Below, piece after piece: positions 63,316-64,000 of a stretch of DNA of 64,000 bases; the stretch's first letter is position 1, and each line of letters begins with the position of its first letter. The notes beneath the pieces are model-generated. The model was not told where the DNA came from. It made no database searches and saw only the letters and a program-made list of their open reading frames with translations. Source of the DNA: Labilibaculum filiforme (GTDB lineage: Bacteria > Bacteroidota > Bacteroidia > Bacteroidales > Marinifilaceae); NCBI RefSeq assembly GCF_002843315.1, contig NZ_MVDD01000002.1, positions 124,001 through 188,000 of the forward strand. Reading direction: 5' to 3'. A program made the translations under genes and the position numbers.

Positions 63316-63517
63316 TTGATATCTTACTTATGCACATTAATGGAATTTATTTGAGTCCGCGATAAAAACACAACAAACCAAGCTTAATTTTATTTCCAAA
63401 ATTTTCCTTTTTCACAAAATACAAAGCACCAATAGAAAACAACTTATACTTGCATTACTTTTACTACTGGTTTGGTATTTACTGTATGTAAATCTGCAAA
63501 ACATATCCGATTTTTAG

Positions 63518-64000
63518 ATGCAAAAGGGACCCCACTTATCCGAAACCTTGCGCTTTTTTATTTTTGAGGTACCTAAAGTATTGCTCTTACTAGTACTTAT
63601 AATATTTGGTGTTGGCATTATCCGAAGCTATTTTTTCTCCTGAAAAAACCAGAAAAGCTTTAGCTGGCAAATCCACTTTTATGGGAAATATTTTGGCTGC
63701 AATGCTTGGTGTTTTAACTCCCTTTTGCTCGTGTTCTGCAATTCCTTTGTTTTTGGGACTTGTAGAGGCAGGTATACCTTTAGGAGTTACTTTTAGTTTC
63801 CTTATTGCGGCTCCAATGGTAAATGAAATAGCCCTAATTATGCTGGTTGGATTATTTGGGTGGAAAACTGCAATTATTTACACCTTAACAGGTTTACTTA
63901 TTACCATTTTTGCTGGCTATTTAATTGGAATTCTAAAACTTGAAAAATATGTACAAGCATGGGTTTTTGAGGTGAAAACAAGGCAATCCGGTACCAATGA
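63518..64000 (+). pseudogene. UPF0718/DUF318-type permease broken by a frameshift in a T6 run (partial at window edge)
   Basis: The frame from the ATG at 63518 encodes QKGPHLSETLRFFIFEVPKVLLLL, typical of this permease family, and stops at 63641. A second frame, from 63642 to the window end, continues the same family: EKTRKALAGKS, MLGVLTPFCSCSAIPLFLGL, EAGIPLGVTFSFLIAAPMVNEIAL. Removing one base from the T6 run at 63631-63636 joins the two as SYFSPEKTRKAL. The CSCS motif and NEIAL match permeases linked to metal or sulfur handling. It could be a real pseudogene, a sequencing error, or a programmed shift. In-frame hydrophobic codons before 63518 end in TAG at 63515, so an N-terminal piece may also be lost. 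Confidence 0.8.

Noticed and set aside
63444-63517. Hydrophobic in-frame codons before the broken permease
   Set aside because: The stretch resembles a membrane helix but has no start codon and ends in TAG, so it is not listed as coding; it is noted with the permease.
1-64000. CRISPR arrays, insertion sequences, prophage genes, rRNA operons
   Set aside because: No regularly spaced repeats, transposase or integrase motifs, terminal inverted repeats or rRNA sequence were seen.

Overview
The window is an AT-rich chromosomal segment of a member of the phylum Bacteroidota, most likely a marine or environmental Bacteroidales/Marinilabiliales-type organism. The support is two SusC/SusD-type glycan uptake loci, gldF/gldG gliding genes, a FecI/FecR/TonB-receptor locus, start sites mostly lacking Shine-Dalgarno sequences, and several promoters of the Bacteroidota type (TTTG, 19-20 bases, TAnnTTTG). 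The genus assignment is inference.

Region 1 (1-10.9 kb) is a polysaccharide utilisation locus (PUL) on the minus strand: SusC, SusD, a duplicated SusE/F-like surface lipoprotein, a clan GH-A lipoprotein glycosidase, a cytoplasmic GH130 phosphorylase, and a second, partial lipoprotein related to the glycosidase that runs off the left edge. A divergent AraC/cupin regulator is the likely switch. GH130 points to a beta-mannoside substrate.

Region 2 (11.1-28.9 kb, plus strand) is a beta-glucan locus: a Nudix-fold regulator with a degenerate Nudix box, a GPH-family sugar symporter with an extra periplasmic domain, GH94 cellobiose phosphorylase, GH9 endoglucanase, then SusC, SusD, GH30 and two GH3 enzymes. 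The predicted route is surface cleavage (GH9, GH30), outer-membrane import (SusCD), periplasmic trimming (GH3), import of cellobiose or glucose (GPH) and phosphorolysis (GH94). A 275-bp-spaced direct repeat lies in the susC leader, and an intercistronic hairpin separates susD from the hydrolases.

Region 3 (29-35 kb) holds a short HPF/RaiA ribosome hibernation factor, an ECF sigma/FecR/TonB-receptor/DUF4249 signalling and uptake operon, a ferredoxin-CDGSH protein and tRNA-Trp.

Region 4 (35.6-64 kb) is mostly housekeeping: an ABC exporter, purB, an EI24 membrane protein, an NfeD-type protease, a GNAT acetyltransferase, a methyltransferase, acyl-CoA synthetase, a FAH-family enzyme, an exonuclease, dnaN, gldFG, a PagL-like deacylase, lpxB, surE, pheT, a DUF4395 protein, a PAS histidine kinase and PrsW. 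Set among these is an unrecognised two-gene cassette (52.8-54.4 kb): a protein ending in a glycine-zipper membrane domain, followed 12 bp later by a small three-helix membrane protein. It has the layout of a pore-forming toxin and its immunity protein, and is the best candidate here for an undescribed system. At the right edge a UPF0718-type permease is interrupted by a +1 frameshift in a T6 run.
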